Below, one piece after another: positions 27,103 to 34,641 of a stretch of 64,000 nt of DNA. The DNA comes from Aquabacterium commune (GTDB taxonomy: Bacteria; Pseudomonadota; Gammaproteobacteria; Burkholderiales; Burkholderiaceae_C). The translations under genes and the position numbers were made by a program. Location: the NCBI RefSeq assembly GCF_004362855.1, contig NZ_SNXW01000001.1, positions 122,121-186,120 on the forward strand, read 5' to 3'. Numbering within the stretch: the stretch's first letter is position 1; each line of letters begins with the position of its first letter. A model generated the notes under the pieces. It had not been told where the DNA came from. It saw only the letters and a list, made by a program, of their open reading frames with translations, and ran no database searches.

Positions 27103-27545
27103 GCGAGGCGCTCAGGCACATCGGGGAAGCGGCGCGCCTCACCGGCGTGTCGCCCAAGATGGTGCGGCACTACGAGGGCCTGGGCCTGCTGCCGTCCGCG
27201 CCGCGCACCGAGTCGGGCTACCGCCTCTATGACGAGGCTGCCCTGCACACGCTGCGCTTCATCCGCCGTGCGCGCGACCTGGGTTTTGGCATGGCCGACA
27301 TCGCCCAGCTGCTGGACCTGTGGCGCAACCGCAGACGCGCCAGCGCCTCCGTCAAGAAGCTGGCCACGGCCCATGTGGCGGCGCTGCAGCAGCGCATCGA
27401 CGAACTGGAGGCGATGAAACGCACGCTCAGCCGGTTGGCCGCCGAGTGCCAGGGCAACGCGCGCTCGCCCTGCCCCATCCTGGACGACCTGGCCCAAGGC
27501 GCACCGCCTTGCGTCGGCCATGCATCCGGGTGTGCCGCCGACTGA
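27099..27545 (+). CDS. cueR: Copper-responsive MerR-family regulator CueR
   Basis: The 148-residue protein has the MerR winged helix (RHIGEAARLTGVSPKMVRHYE), a dimerisation helix and the metal loop with Cys117 and Cys125 (C-x7-C), the Cu(I)/Ag(I)/Au(I) pattern of CueR. The C-terminal tail adds further Cys and a His (PPCVGHASGC), which may tune metal binding. It is translated from an ATGA overlap with copZ and likely controls both operators upstream. Confidence 0.92.
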   Translation: MSEALRHIGEAARLTGVSPKMVRHYEGLGLLPSAPRTESGYRLYDEAALHTLRFIRRARDLGFGMADIAQLLDLWRNRRRASASVKKLATAHVAALQQRIDELEAMKRTLSRLAAECQGNARSPCPILDDLAQGAPPCVGHASGCAAD

Positions 27546-27590
27546 ATCGCATGCATGATGTGGGGAAGCCCACTCTGCCGAACACGCCCC

Positions 27591-28493
27591 ATGCCCATCC
27601 CGACACAGCCTGGCTGGCCGCTGCAAACGTCTGAGCTCACGGCCTGCGGCATCCGCAGCCGCGTGCTGCAAGGTGGCGCCGACCTGCGCGCGACCGAGGC
27701 CGTGGTGTTCGTGCATGGCAACCCGGGTTGCTGCGAAGACTGGCGCGAGCTGATGCAGGCCGCGTCCCCACTGGGCCGCGTCATCGCTGTCGACATGCCC
27801 GGCTTCGGTCAGGCCGACAAGCCAGCCGACTACCCCTATTCAGTGGAAGGCGGTGCAGCCTTCCTGAGCGAAGCGCTGCGCCAGCTGGGCGTGCTGCGCG
27901 TGCACCTGGTGCTGCACGACTTCGGCGGGCCCTGGGGTTTGATGTGGGCGGCGCTGAACCCGATGGCCGTGGCCAGCGTCACACTGATCAACACGGGCGT
28001 TATGCGCGGCTACCGCTGGCACCTCATGGCCCGCATCTGGCGCACACCGCTGTTGGGCGAGTTGGCACAACTCACCACCACGCGCAAGGGCTTCCACTGG
28101 GTGATGTCGCTGGGGGCGCCGCGCGGTCTGCCGCCGGCCTTCGTCAACCGCATGTACGACGACATGGACTGGGGCACGAGGCGCGCTATTTTGAAGCTCT
28201 ACCGCGCCACGGGTGACCTGGAGCAGCGCAGCCAGACGCTGTCGGCCATGCTTGCGCCGATCAAGCCGCCGACCCTGGTGGTGTGGGGCGCCGCCGACCC
28301 CTACCTGCCCGCGCGCCTGGCCGAGCAGCAACAAGAGACCTTCCCCGGCGCCCAGGTGGTGATGCTGCCCGACAGCGGGCACTTCCCGTTTGCCGACAAC
28401 CCTCAGGCCGTGGCACAGGCCGTGGTGCCCTTTCTGCAAAAGCACCTGCTGCCACATGGCAGCGCATTCGGCGGGCGCACGGGAACGGTTTGA
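27591..28493 (+). CDS. Alpha/beta hydrolase, haloalkane dehalogenase-like
   Basis: The 300-residue protein has HGNPG (oxyanion hole), an Asp nucleophile in LHDFGGPWG (Asp110), an acid Asp in WGAADPYLP and the catalytic His in DSGHFPF. An Asp nucleophile is typical of haloalkane dehalogenases, fluoroacetate dehalogenases and epoxide hydrolases, not esterases. The halide-binding residues cannot be judged from sequence alone, so the substrate is open. The start is uncertain (ATGs also at 27555 and 27558). It lies 45 bp after cueR but has no evident link to copper. Confidence 0.8.
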   Translation: MPIPTQPGWPLQTSELTACGIRSRVLQGGADLRATEAVVFVHGNPGCCEDWRELMQAASPLGRVIAVDMPGFGQADKPADYPYSVEGGAAFLSEALRQLGVLRVHLVLHDFGGPWGLMWAALNPMAVASVTLINTGVMRGYRWHLMARIWRTPLLGELAQLTTTRKGFHWVMSLGAPRGLPPAFVNRMYDDMDWGTRRAILKLYRATGDLEQRSQTLSAMLAPIKPPTLVVWGAADPYLPARLAEQQQETFPGAQVVMLPDSGHFPFADNPQAVAQAVVPFLQKHLLPHGSAFGGRTGTV

Positions 28494-28506
28494 GCGGCGA
28501 CTGAAC

Positions 28507-28521
28507 ATGCGGAATCCGCAT
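28507..28521. promoter_or_regulatory. LysR-type box ATGCG-N5-CGCAT upstream of the encapsulin operon
   Basis: Perfect dyad ATGCG-GAATC-CGCAT with the T-N11-A spacing of LysR-family sites. An identical-arm copy lies upstream of msuE (36190-36204). CysB is the candidate ligand. Confidence 0.5.
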
Positions 28522-28569
28522 ACCGTCATGCCAATGTCAGGCATGCGATGCGCAGGCGCGATCTCTGCA

Positions 28570-28586
28570 TTGGACGCCTGATCGCT
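28570..28586 (+). promoter_or_regulatory. Weak sigma-54-like element upstream of epsC
   Basis: TTGGACGCCTGATCGCT keeps the invariant GG and GC ten bases apart, but the rest fits the -24/-12 consensus poorly. Confidence 0.25.
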
Positions 28587-28600
28587 GCAACAGCAAAGTC

Positions 28601-28633
28601 CGGGAGGTGATGCGCACCAGCGCCAGCCTCCCG
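28601..28633 (+). other. Inverted repeat sequestering the epsC ribosome-binding region
   Basis: CGGGAGG (28601-28607) pairs perfectly with CCTCCCG (28627-28633), two bases before the epsC ATG. The only good Shine-Dalgarno-like sequence (GGGAGG) is inside the stem, so folding could gate translation. Confidence 0.4.
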
Positions 28634-28635
28634 AC

Positions 28636-29553
28636 ATGACACACCCAGACACCGACCTCCCCCCCCACAACGGCTGGCACCTGCCCCATGTGGTACGGGC
28701 TTTGCGCGAGTCGCGCGAAGTGACGCACCGCGTTCGCCACCAGGGCCGCCTGCGCGAATTGCCCTCGCGCGAGGTGCTGACCCACATCATGCAAGGCCTG
28801 TCGGCCGCGCTCTTCCCGACGCACTACGGCCGACCGGACCTCAACGACGAGAGCATCGACTTCTTCGTCGGCCACACCCTGCACGACACCCTGGGCATGC
28901 TGAACGACCAGGTTCGCCGCGCGCTGATGTTCAACGCCACGGCCGATGCCAGCGAAGACGCCGACCTGGCACCGCGCGCAGCGGCCACCGTGCGGGCGCT
29001 GGCCGAGCAGCTGCCCGACATCCGCGGGGCGCTGTTCAGCGACCTGCAAGCCGCCTGGCAAGGCGACCCGGCGGCCACGGGCATGTCGGAGATCCTGCTG
29101 TGCTACCCGGGCATCACGGCCATCGTGCACCACCGCATCGCGCACGCCCTGCTGCGCCTGGGCACGCCGCTGCTGGCCAGGTTGATTGCCGACATCGCCC
29201 ACGCCCGCACCGGCATCGACATCCACCCGGGCGCGCAGATCGGCCGCGGCTTCTTCATCGACCACGGCACCGGCGTGGTCATCGGCGAGACCTGCGTGAT
29301 CGGCGAGAACGTGCGCCTCTACCAGGCCGTGACGCTGGGCGCCAAGCGCTTTCCCGCCGACGAGAACGGCCACCTGCTCAAGGGCCAGCCCCGCCACCCC
29401 ATCGTCGAGGACGACGTGGTGATCTACGCCGGCGCCACGGTGCTGGGGCGCATCACGATCGGCCGCGGCTCGACCATCGGCGGCAACGTCTGGCTCACGC
29501 AGAGCGTGCCGCAGCACAGCAACGTCAGCCAGGCGCTGAGCCGCCAGAGCTGA
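28636..29553 (+). CDS. epsC: Serine O-acetyltransferase, EpsC type
   Basis: The 305-residue protein has an N-terminal helical domain and a C-terminal left-handed beta-helix of hexapeptide repeats (GIDIHPGAQIGRGFFIDHGTG, VVIGETCVIGENVRLYQ, ITIGRGSTIGGNVWL). It acetylates serine with acetyl-CoA to give O-acetylserine, the carbon acceptor for cysteine synthesis and the inducer precursor of CysB. The catalytic His in DHGTGVVIGE and one in the HP/DE region are present. EpsC genes are regular partners of family 2A encapsulins; here the shell gene starts 38 bp downstream. Confidence 0.92.
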   Translation: MTHPDTDLPPHNGWHLPHVVRALRESREVTHRVRHQGRLRELPSREVLTHIMQGLSAALFPTHYGRPDLNDESIDFFVGHTLHDTLGMLNDQVRRALMFNATADASEDADLAPRAAATVRALAEQLPDIRGALFSDLQAAWQGDPAATGMSEILLCYPGITAIVHHRIAHALLRLGTPLLARLIADIAHARTGIDIHPGAQIGRGFFIDHGTGVVIGETCVIGENVRLYQAVTLGAKRFPADENGHLLKGQPRHPIVEDDVVIYAGATVLGRITIGRGSTIGGNVWLTQSVPQHSNVSQALSRQS

Positions 29554-29591
29554 CCCCTCCCCCACTTCCCACCACCACGGAGAAACGGCCC

Positions 29592-30509
29592 ATGGCCAAC
29601 AACCACGAAAACAGCACCGCCCTGGGCGACATCGCCGCACGGCAACTTGCCATCGCCACCCGCACCGTGCCGCAGATGGGCACGATCACGCCGCGTTGGC
29701 TGACCCACCTGCTGCAATGGGTGCCGGTGGAGGCCGGCATCTACCGCGTCAACAAGGTCAAGGACGCGTCCAGCGTGACGGTGGACTGTTCGGGCCGCGA
29801 CGAGCGCGAACTGCCGCAGACCTTCGTGGACTACATCGAAGACCCGCGCGAGTACCTGCTGTCGGCCGTGAACACGGTGCTGGACGTGCACACCCGCGTG
29901 TCGGACCTGTACTCCAAGCCCTACAACCAGATCGCCGAGCAGCTGCGCCTGACCATCGAGACCATCAAGGAGCGCCAGGAAGCCGAGCTGATCAACAACA
30001 AGGAATACGGCCTGCTCAACAGCATCGCGCCGCACCAGCACATCCAGACCCGCACCGGCGCGCCCACGCCCGACGACCTCGACGAGCTGCTGAGCAAGGT
30101 GTGGAAGGAGCCCGGTTTCTTCCTGGCCCACCCGCTGGCCATCACCGCCTTTGGCCGCGAGTGCACCCGCCGTGGCGTGCCCCCGCCCACGGTGTCGCTG
30201 TTCGGCTCGCAGTTCATCACCTGGCGCGGCATCCCGCTGATCCCGTGCGACAAGATCCAGATCGAGGACAACAAGACCAAGATCCTGCTGATCCGCACGG
30301 GCGAAAGCCGCCAGGGCGTGGTGGGCCTGTACCAGCCTGACCTGCCGGGCGCCCAAAGCCCCGGCCTGGCCGTGCGCTTCATGGGCATCAACCACAAGGC
30401 CATCGCGTCCTACCTGGTGTCGCTGTACTGCTCGCTGGCGGTGCTGACCGACGATGCCATCGCGGTGCTCGAAGACGTTGAAATCAACAAGTACCATGAA
30501 TACAAGTGA
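29592..30509 (+). CDS. srpI: Family 2A encapsulin shell protein (SrpI-like)
   Basis: From MANNHENSTALGDI the 305-residue protein has the length and sequence pattern of family 2A encapsulins, which share the HK97 capsid fold and assemble into icosahedral shells: an N-terminal arm (ARQLAIATRTVPQMG), VPVEAGIYRVNKVKD, DLYSKPYNQIAEQLRL, and the C-terminal NHKAIASYLVSLYCSLAVL. No cyclic-nucleotide domain is present, which separates it from family 2B. The ATG follows GGAGAAA. It overlaps the desulfurase gene by 14 bp. Known homologues encapsulate cysteine desulfurase and are induced by sulfur starvation, and a related shell stores elemental sulfur. Pore and trimer contacts cannot be assessed from sequence. 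Confidence 0.92.
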   Translation: MANNHENSTALGDIAARQLAIATRTVPQMGTITPRWLTHLLQWVPVEAGIYRVNKVKDASSVTVDCSGRDERELPQTFVDYIEDPREYLLSAVNTVLDVHTRVSDLYSKPYNQIAEQLRLTIETIKERQEAELINNKEYGLLNSIAPHQHIQTRTGAPTPDDLDELLSKVWKEPGFFLAHPLAITAFGRECTRRGVPPPTVSLFGSQFITWRGIPLIPCDKIQIEDNKTKILLIRTGESRQGVVGLYQPDLPGAQSPGLAVRFMGINHKAIASYLVSLYCSLAVLTDDAIAVLEDVEINKYHEYK

Positions 30510-32199
30510 CCTCGCCGGCCTGGGTCTGCCGGATGCGCAAGCCCTGGCCCAGTTGGCCAACCAGTTCTTCTCGGCGCTGCCTGGCTTGGCACCGAGTGGG
30601 CTGACGGCACCCACTGGCTCGCCATCTGGGTTGCCATCCGGTCTGTCGCACCTGAGCTCGCCCACGGCCGCTCACCCCCTCGACGTGCCGGACACCAACC
30701 CGGCGTCGCGCACGGCAGGCGTGCAACCCATCCTGACGCTGAACCCCTTGGACTGGGGCCTGCCTTCGGACACGGCCTTGCGCGATGTGCTCGCGCTGCG
30801 CTCGCCTGATCGCTCTGCGGCGCTGCCCACCACCGGCGCAGGCCCATCGTTCTACTTCCTGGACGCGGGCTTCAACGGGCTGGGCGGTGCGGGCGGGCAG
30901 CCTCCGGGCCTGCACGTGCCAGGGCAGGCGGCGCGTCCGCTGTCGCCCCAGGCTCAGGGCTTTGCAATGCCTTTTGACGTCAACCTCGTTCGGCGCGATT
31001 TCCCCGTGCTGCAAGAGCGCGTCAACGGCCGCCCGCTGATCTGGCTGGACAACGCCGCGACCACGCACAAGCCGCAATCGGTGATCGACCGCATCGCGTA
31101 CTTCTATGCGCACGAGAACTCGAACATCCACCGCGCGGCGCACGAGCTCGCTGCCCGCGCCACGGATGCCTACGAGGCGGCGCGCGAGAAGTGCCGCGGC
31201 TTCCTGAACGCGCGCTCGACGAACGAGGTCGTGTTCGTGCGGGGCACCACCGAGGCCATCAACCTGGTGGCCAAGAGTTGGGGCCAAGCGAACGTGCGTG
31301 CCGGCGACGAGGTCATCGTCAGCCACCTGGAGCACCACGCCAACATCGTGCCCTGGCAGCAACTGTGTGCGGCCACGGGGGCGAAGCTGCGCGTGATCCC
31401 GGTGGACGACGATGGGCAGGTGTTGCTCGACGAGTACGCCAAACTGCTGGGGCCACGCACGAAGCTGGTGGCCTTCACGCAGGTGTCGAACGCGCTGGGC
31501 ACGGTCACGCCGGCCAGGCAGATCGTGGCGATGGCGCACAGCGCAGGCGCCAAGGTGCTGGTGGACGGCGCGCAGTCGGTCTCGCACATGCGCGCCGACG
31601 TGATCGCCCTGGACTGCGACTGGTTCGTGTTCTCCGGGCACAAGGTGTTCGGGCCCACCGGCATCGGCGTGTTGTACGGCAAGGAGGCCATCCTCAATGA
31701 CACCCCGCCCTGGCAAGGCGGCGGCAACATGATCAAGGACGTGACCTTCGAGCACACCGAGTACCACGATGCCCCGGGCCGCTTCGAGGCAGGCACGGGC
31801 AACATCGCGGACGCGGTGGGTTTGGGTGCGGCCATCGACTATGTGCAGGCGCTGGGCATCGAGAACATCGGTGCCTACGAGCACCAGTTGCTGCTGTACG
31901 CCACGCGCTTGCTCCAGGAGGTGCCCGGGCTGAAGCTGATCGGCACGGCGCCGGACAAGGCCGCGGTGCTGTCCTTCACCCTGCAGGGCTACCAGACCGA
32001 AGAGGTCGGGGCAGCCCTGAACAAGGAGGGCATCGCGGTGCGCTCGGGGCACCACTGCGCGCAGCCCATCCTGCGCCGCTTTGGGCTGGAGGCCACCGTG
32101 CGGCCGTCGCTGGCGTTCTACAACACCTGTGCCGAGATCGACACGCTGGTGGGCGTGTTGCACAAGCTGGCGAGCGGCAAGGCCTTGCGCCACACATAA
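30496..32199 (+). CDS. Encapsulated cysteine desulfurase with N-terminal cargo-loading extension
   Basis: The 567-residue protein is a SufS-type (group II) desulfurase from residue 158 on. The PLP Lys383 lies in FSGHKVFGPTG, the cofactor His in SHLEHHANI, and the catalytic Cys521 in RSGHHCAQP. It removes sulfur from cysteine to form a persulfide plus alanine. Residues 1-157 are Pro/Gly/Ser/Ala-rich and look disordered, broken by three conserved-looking blocks: LGLPDAQALAQLANQFFSAL, LNPLDWGLPSDTALRDVL and GPSFYFLDAGF. This matches the cargo-loading domain of encapsulated desulfurases. The 14-bp overlap with the shell gene argues for coupled, stoichiometric translation. Confidence 0.93.
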   Translation: MNTSDLAGLGLPDAQALAQLANQFFSALPGLAPSGLTAPTGSPSGLPSGLSHLSSPTAAHPLDVPDTNPASRTAGVQPILTLNPLDWGLPSDTALRDVLALRSPDRSAALPTTGAGPSFYFLDAGFNGLGGAGGQPPGLHVPGQAARPLSPQAQGFAMPFDVNLVRRDFPVLQERVNGRPLIWLDNAATTHKPQSVIDRIAYFYAHENSNIHRAAHELAARATDAYEAAREKCRGFLNARSTNEVVFVRGTTEAINLVAKSWGQANVRAGDEVIVSHLEHHANIVPWQQLCAATGAKLRVIPVDDDGQVLLDEYAKLLGPRTKLVAFTQVSNALGTVTPARQIVAMAHSAGAKVLVDGAQSVSHMRADVIALDCDWFVFSGHKVFGPTGIGVLYGKEAILNDTPPWQGGGNMIKDVTFEHTEYHDAPGRFEAGTGNIADAVGLGAAIDYVQALGIENIGAYEHQLLLYATRLLQEVPGLKLIGTAPDKAAVLSFTLQGYQTEEVGAALNKEGIAVRSGHHCAQPILRRFGLEATVRPSLAFYNTCAEIDTLVGVLHKLASGKALRHT

Positions 32200-32230
32200 G
32201 CAACTGCGAGAAAAGCAGTTCACAGCGCGA

Positions 32231-32288
32231 AGGGGCATGGACACAGTGAGAGGCCTGAACAACCTTTCTCTGAGCAGTCCATGCCCCT
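32231..32288 (+). other. 12-bp inverted repeat spanning the FadL-type gene start codon
   Basis: AGGGGCATGGAC (32231-32242) is perfectly complementary to 32277-32288, which contains the ATG at 32281. A smaller inner stem (GAGAGG with CCTTTCTC) is possible. No T tract follows, so a start-codon-masking RNA hairpin is likelier than a terminator. Confidence 0.6.
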
Positions 32289-33600
32289 CGCCCATTCCGT
32301 CTCTGGCACCCACCACGCCGCCCCACACCCACGCAGCACCGCAGTGGCCAGCGCCGCTGCGCTCCTGGCCCTGCTCGCCAGTGCCCTGCCCCTGAACGCA
32401 CACGCCACCAACGGCTACCTTGCCCATGGCTACGGGGCGCAGTCCCTCGGCGCAGCCGGTGTGGCCGCCGCCCTGCCGCAAGACGCCCTGGTGATCGCCA
32501 CGAACCCGGCTGGCATCTCGGCCCTGGGCAACCGCCTGGACGCTGGCCTCACCTACTTTGCACCGCGCCGCGAGGCCAGCATCCAGGGCAGCCCCGTGCC
32601 GGGCCTCAATGGCCAGTACAACGGCGACGGCAAAAAGAACTTCTGGATTCCCGAGTTCGGCTACACGCGCCAGCTGAGCCCGAGCTTGAGCGCTGGCTTG
32701 GCCGTGTACGGCAACGGCGGCATGAACACGCGATATGAACGCAACCCCTACGCGGCCATTGGCGGCCAGGGCCGCGCCGGGGTGAACCTGGAGCAGCTGT
32801 TCATTTCGCCAGCGGTGTCCTACAAGCTGAACGCGCAGCACAGCCTGGGCGCTGCGCTGAACCTGGTGCACCAGCGCTTCTCGGCCGAAGGGCTGCAAGG
32901 CTTTGACCAGAGCGGCTTTTCCTCATCGCCGGGCAACGTCACCAACCGCGGCACCGACACCAGCAACGGCGTGGGCCTGCGCCTGGGCTGGCTGGGTGAG
33001 CTGACGCCCGAGCTCAAGCTCGGTTTCGGCTGGGCGTCCAGCGTGCGCGGCCGTTTCGACAAGTACAAAGGCCTGTTCGCCGACCAGGGCAACTTCGACA
33101 TCCCGGCCAGCTACACGCTGGGGCTGTCTTACCAGCTCACGCCCCGCTGGCAACTGGGTGCGGACTACCAAGTCATCCAGTACAGCGACGTCAAGCCAGT
33201 GAACAACCCTCTGGGTGCCTTCCTGACAGGCAAGAAGCTGGGCGACGACGCCGGCCCGGGCTTTGGCTGGAGAGACATCGACGTCGTCAAGCTGGCCGTG
33301 ATCCACCGCCAAAGCGACGCCCTGACGCTGCGCGCTGGCTACAGCCACGCCAAGCAGCCCATCCCGCGCGACCAGACCTTCTTCAACGTGCTGGCCCCCG
33401 GCGTGGTGCAAGACCACGTGACCTTGGGTTTCACCTGGAAGACCAGCGCCCAGGGTGAGTGGACGGGCTACGCCGCCCACGCCTTCAGCAAAACGGTGTC
33501 GGGCCAGAACTCGATCCCTGCCAACCTGCTGGGCGGCGGTGAGGCGAACATCCGCATGAAGCAGAACATCCTGGGCGTGGCCTACGGATGGAAGTTCTGA
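32281..33600 (+). CDS. OmpP1/FadL/TodX-family outer-membrane transporter
   Basis: The 439-residue protein has a long signal sequence ending NAHA before TNGYLAHGYGAQSLG, the N-terminal hatch motif of FadL-type channels (GAAGVAAALPQDALVIATNPAG). It continues with alternating beta strands to a C-terminal aromatic (GWKF). FadL-type channels move hydrophobic small molecules such as fatty acids or aromatics across the outer membrane. Only 81 bp after the desulfurase gene and next to sulfone/sulfonate genes, it may import hydrophobic organosulfur compounds; that is inference. Translation may be gated by the hairpin over its start. Confidence 0.88.
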   Translation: MPLAHSVSGTHHAAPHPRSTAVASAAALLALLASALPLNAHATNGYLAHGYGAQSLGAAGVAAALPQDALVIATNPAGISALGNRLDAGLTYFAPRREASIQGSPVPGLNGQYNGDGKKNFWIPEFGYTRQLSPSLSAGLAVYGNGGMNTRYERNPYAAIGGQGRAGVNLEQLFISPAVSYKLNAQHSLGAALNLVHQRFSAEGLQGFDQSGFSSSPGNVTNRGTDTSNGVGLRLGWLGELTPELKLGFGWASSVRGRFDKYKGLFADQGNFDIPASYTLGLSYQLTPRWQLGADYQVIQYSDVKPVNNPLGAFLTGKKLGDDAGPGFGWRDIDVVKLAVIHRQSDALTLRAGYSHAKQPIPRDQTFFNVLAPGVVQDHVTLGFTWKTSAQGEWTGYAAHAFSKTVSGQNSIPANLLGGGEANIRMKQNILGVAYGWKF

Positions 33601-33609
33601 GCCTGGGGC

Positions 33610-34641
33610 TCACTTGCGCGCGTCGATCTCACCGAGCGCGATCAAGCGCCCCCGCAGGACGTTGCGGCTGACACCCAGCAGCCGCGCGGCCTGGATCTGG
33701 TGTTGACCGCAACGCCGGTGCGCGTGGCTGAAAAGGCTGCGCTCCACCACCTCGAACAGTCGCCCCTCGAAGCGTTCGCCCATGCGCCCCAGCAGGGCAT
33801 CGAGGTCGGCCAGCAAGGCCTCATCGGGTGACGCTGGCGTGGCCGCGCCGGTGTGGGCCGCCGATGCGCCGTCATCGCCGACCGGCAGCATCAGGTCCTC
33901 GGCCCGGATCACCCCGGCCGGTGCGCGCAGCAAGGCCCGATGGAGCACCGCCTCCAGTTCGCGCAGGTGCCCGGGCCAGGTGTGGCGCAGCAAGGCCTGT
34001 TCGGCACACGCCGAGAACCCGGGCACGGCTTGCTTGAGGTGGCGGCTTTGGTCCTGAAGCAGGCTGCGGGCCAGGGGCAGGATGTCATCGGGCCGGTCGC
34101 GCAGCGCGGGCATCGCCAGCGTCACGGTGGACACCAGGCGCAGCAAGTCCGCCAGGAAGCGACCCTCGGCCACGGCTTGCGCCAGGTCTTGCGAGGTGGC
34201 GCAGACCAGCCTCACATTGACGGGGGTGGCGTGCCGCCCGCCCACTCGCCGCACCTGCCCGCTGCGCATGACCGACAGCAAATCCTGCTGAACGTCCAGC
34301 GAGAGGGCGTGCACCTCGTCGAGGAAGACCGTGCCATCCAGCGCGGCTTCGAACCAGCCAGGCGTGGCCGCAAAGCCGCCACGCACGGCCCCGGCCTCGT
34401 GCCCGTGCAGGCCAATGCCCAGCGAGACGGCGTCGTGCGCGCTGCAGTCCACCGCCAGGAAGGGGCCGCGGCGGCTGCAGGCGTGGAGGTGGCGCGCCAG
34501 GTGGCGTTTGCCGGTGCCGGCATCGCCCAGCAGCAGCACGTGGTGGTCGGTCGCCGCGGCAGCCTGGATGCTGTCCTGCAGCGCCTGCGCGGCGGGGCCC
34601 CGAAAGGTGGGGCGGTCGGTGGCTGGTGTCATGGGTTTCAT
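33610..34641 (-). CDS. Sigma-54 enhancer-binding protein, SfnR-like, with degenerate GAFTGA loop
   Basis: The 343-residue protein lacks a sensor domain and starts directly with the AAA+ domain, as in SfnR. Walker A (GDAGTGKRHLA) and Walker B (GTVFLDEVH) are present, and a Fis-type helix-turn-helix ends the protein (QIQAARLLGVSRNVLRGRL). The sigma-54-contacting GAFTGA loop reads GAVRGG, a change at the critical Thr. It may contact sigma-54 poorly, act with a partner, or have altered specificity. Its start overlaps the sfnB stop as ATGA, so it is coupled to a sulfone/sulfonate gene; sigma-54 promoters nearby are likely targets. Confidence 0.8.
   Translation of the reverse strand: MKPMTPATDRPTFRGPAAQALQDSIQAAAATDHHVLLLGDAGTGKRHLARHLHACSRRGPFLAVDCSAHDAVSLGIGLHGHEAGAVRGGFAATPGWFEAALDGTVFLDEVHALSLDVQQDLLSVMRSGQVRRVGGRHATPVNVRLVCATSQDLAQAVAEGRFLADLLRLVSTVTLAMPALRDRPDDILPLARSLLQDQSRHLKQAVPGFSACAEQALLRHTWPGHLRELEAVLHRALLRAPAGVIRAEDLMLPVGDDGASAAHTGAATPASPDEALLADLDALLGRMGERFEGRLFEVVERSLFSHAHRRCGQHQIQAARLLGVSRNVLRGRLIALGEIDARK

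Noticed and set aside
29592..30509. Family 2B encapsulin or phage capsid protein
   Set aside because: No cyclic-nucleotide-binding insert, no phage genes nearby, and the EpsC/desulfurase neighbours fit family 2A.
30484..32898. 804-aa - strand ORF opposite the desulfurase and porin genes
   Set aside because: Antisense shadow; the + strand genes have intact catalytic and barrel motifs.
28507..33600. Encapsulin operon as part of the integrative element
   Set aside because: It lies outside the element, past tRNA-Arg and the copper genes, and its base composition matches the host.
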